6,041 bases of DNA from an uncultured Bacteroides sp. (GTDB taxonomy: Bacteria; Bacteroidota; Bacteroidia; Bacteroidales; Bacteroidaceae). The notes beneath the pieces were generated by a model, which saw only the letters and a list, made by a program, of their open reading frames with translations, had not been told where the DNA came from and searched no databases. Made by a program: the position numbers and the translations under genes. Shown in pieces: positions 5,953 through 6,041 of this stretch (its first letter is position 1; each line of letters opens with the position of its first letter). Location: the NCBI GenBank assembly GCA_900755095.1, contig CAAEFE010000077.1, positions 1 through 6,041 on the forward strand, given 5' to 3'.

Positions 5953-6041
5953 CCACTAAGGATTTCCCCACTATAGTCCTTAGTTTATTTTAGTGAAGAG
6001 AGGAAAGGTCTGCACTTGCGAAAGACCGGACTTTTCGCTAA
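5953..6041. repeat. Right copy of the exact 89-bp terminal direct repeat
   Basis: These bases are identical to 1-89, in the same orientation, and end exactly at the window limit. Joining the two copies gives a 5,952-bp circle. In that reading the operon terminator (5912-5950) is followed within about 100 bases by the second terminator (98-147). An 11-bp direct repeat, TTTCCCCACTA, occurs at 5948-5958 and again at 5963-5973, across the start of this copy. Confidence 0.9.

Noticed and set aside
1..6041. A plasmid or an integrative element as the explanation for the circular ends
   Set aside because: No replication initiator, relaxase, partition gene or recognizable origin is present. The only recombinase fits the adjacent promoter inversion, and its site pattern is absent from the junction.
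1..6041. CRISPR arrays, tRNA or rRNA genes, insertion sequences
   Set aside because: No regularly spaced repeats, cloverleaf-like segments, ribosomal sequence or transposase motifs were found on either strand.

Overview
The window looks like Bacteroides (Bacteroidota, gut type). The evidence is an AT-rich sequence, promoter-like TTTG / TAnnTTTG elements instead of -35/-10 boxes, starts without strong Shine-Dalgarno sequences, a surface lipoprotein signal (Cys-Lys-Asp-Tyr-Asp-Asp-Asp), and a gene arrangement known from that genus. It holds three genes, all on the + strand: a tyrosine site-specific recombinase (368-1309), a 963-residue surface-layer-type lipoprotein (1681-4572) and an OmpA-family outer-membrane/peptidoglycan-anchoring protein (4692-5786).

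The central feature is an invertible DNA segment between the recombinase gene and the lipoprotein gene. Perfect 19-bp inverted repeats at 1320-1338 and 1600-1618 bound 261 bp of non-coding DNA. Each repeat carries a recombinase-site core GTTAC-N7-GTAAC. The segment holds a plausible, imperfect Bacteroides promoter (1452-1485) that points at the lipoprotein gene in the orientation given. This is the layout of the phase-variable S-layer loci of Bacteroides thetaiotaomicron (BT1927 type): an adjacent recombinase flips the promoter, which turns the surface coat and its OmpA partner on or off in individual cells. Inferred working: the recombinase sets the switch, the lipoprotein forms the coat, and the OmpA-like protein ties the outer membrane to peptidoglycan beneath it.

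Region by region: 1-89 is a sequence repeated exactly at the window's other end. 98-147 is a strong intrinsic terminator. 222-255 is a good promoter for the recombinase, followed by a leader with an 8-bp hairpin. 368-1309 is the recombinase. 1310-1680 holds the invertible segment and a structured leader that includes an 18-bp perfect palindrome. 1681-4572 and 4692-5786 form a two-gene operon with a strong hairpin between the genes. 5787-5952 holds a nested inverted-repeat structure and a terminator. 5953-6041 repeats 1-89.

The first and last 89 bases are identical and lie exactly at the window ends. The window therefore closes on itself as a 5,952-bp circle. This is either an assembly loop (from a tandem or multi-copy cassette) or a real circular DNA. 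No replication, mobilization or partition gene is present, so an ordinary plasmid is not supported. The switch type itself is known. The circularity, the leader structures and a third recombinase-like site inside the lipoprotein gene are the parts most worth checking.
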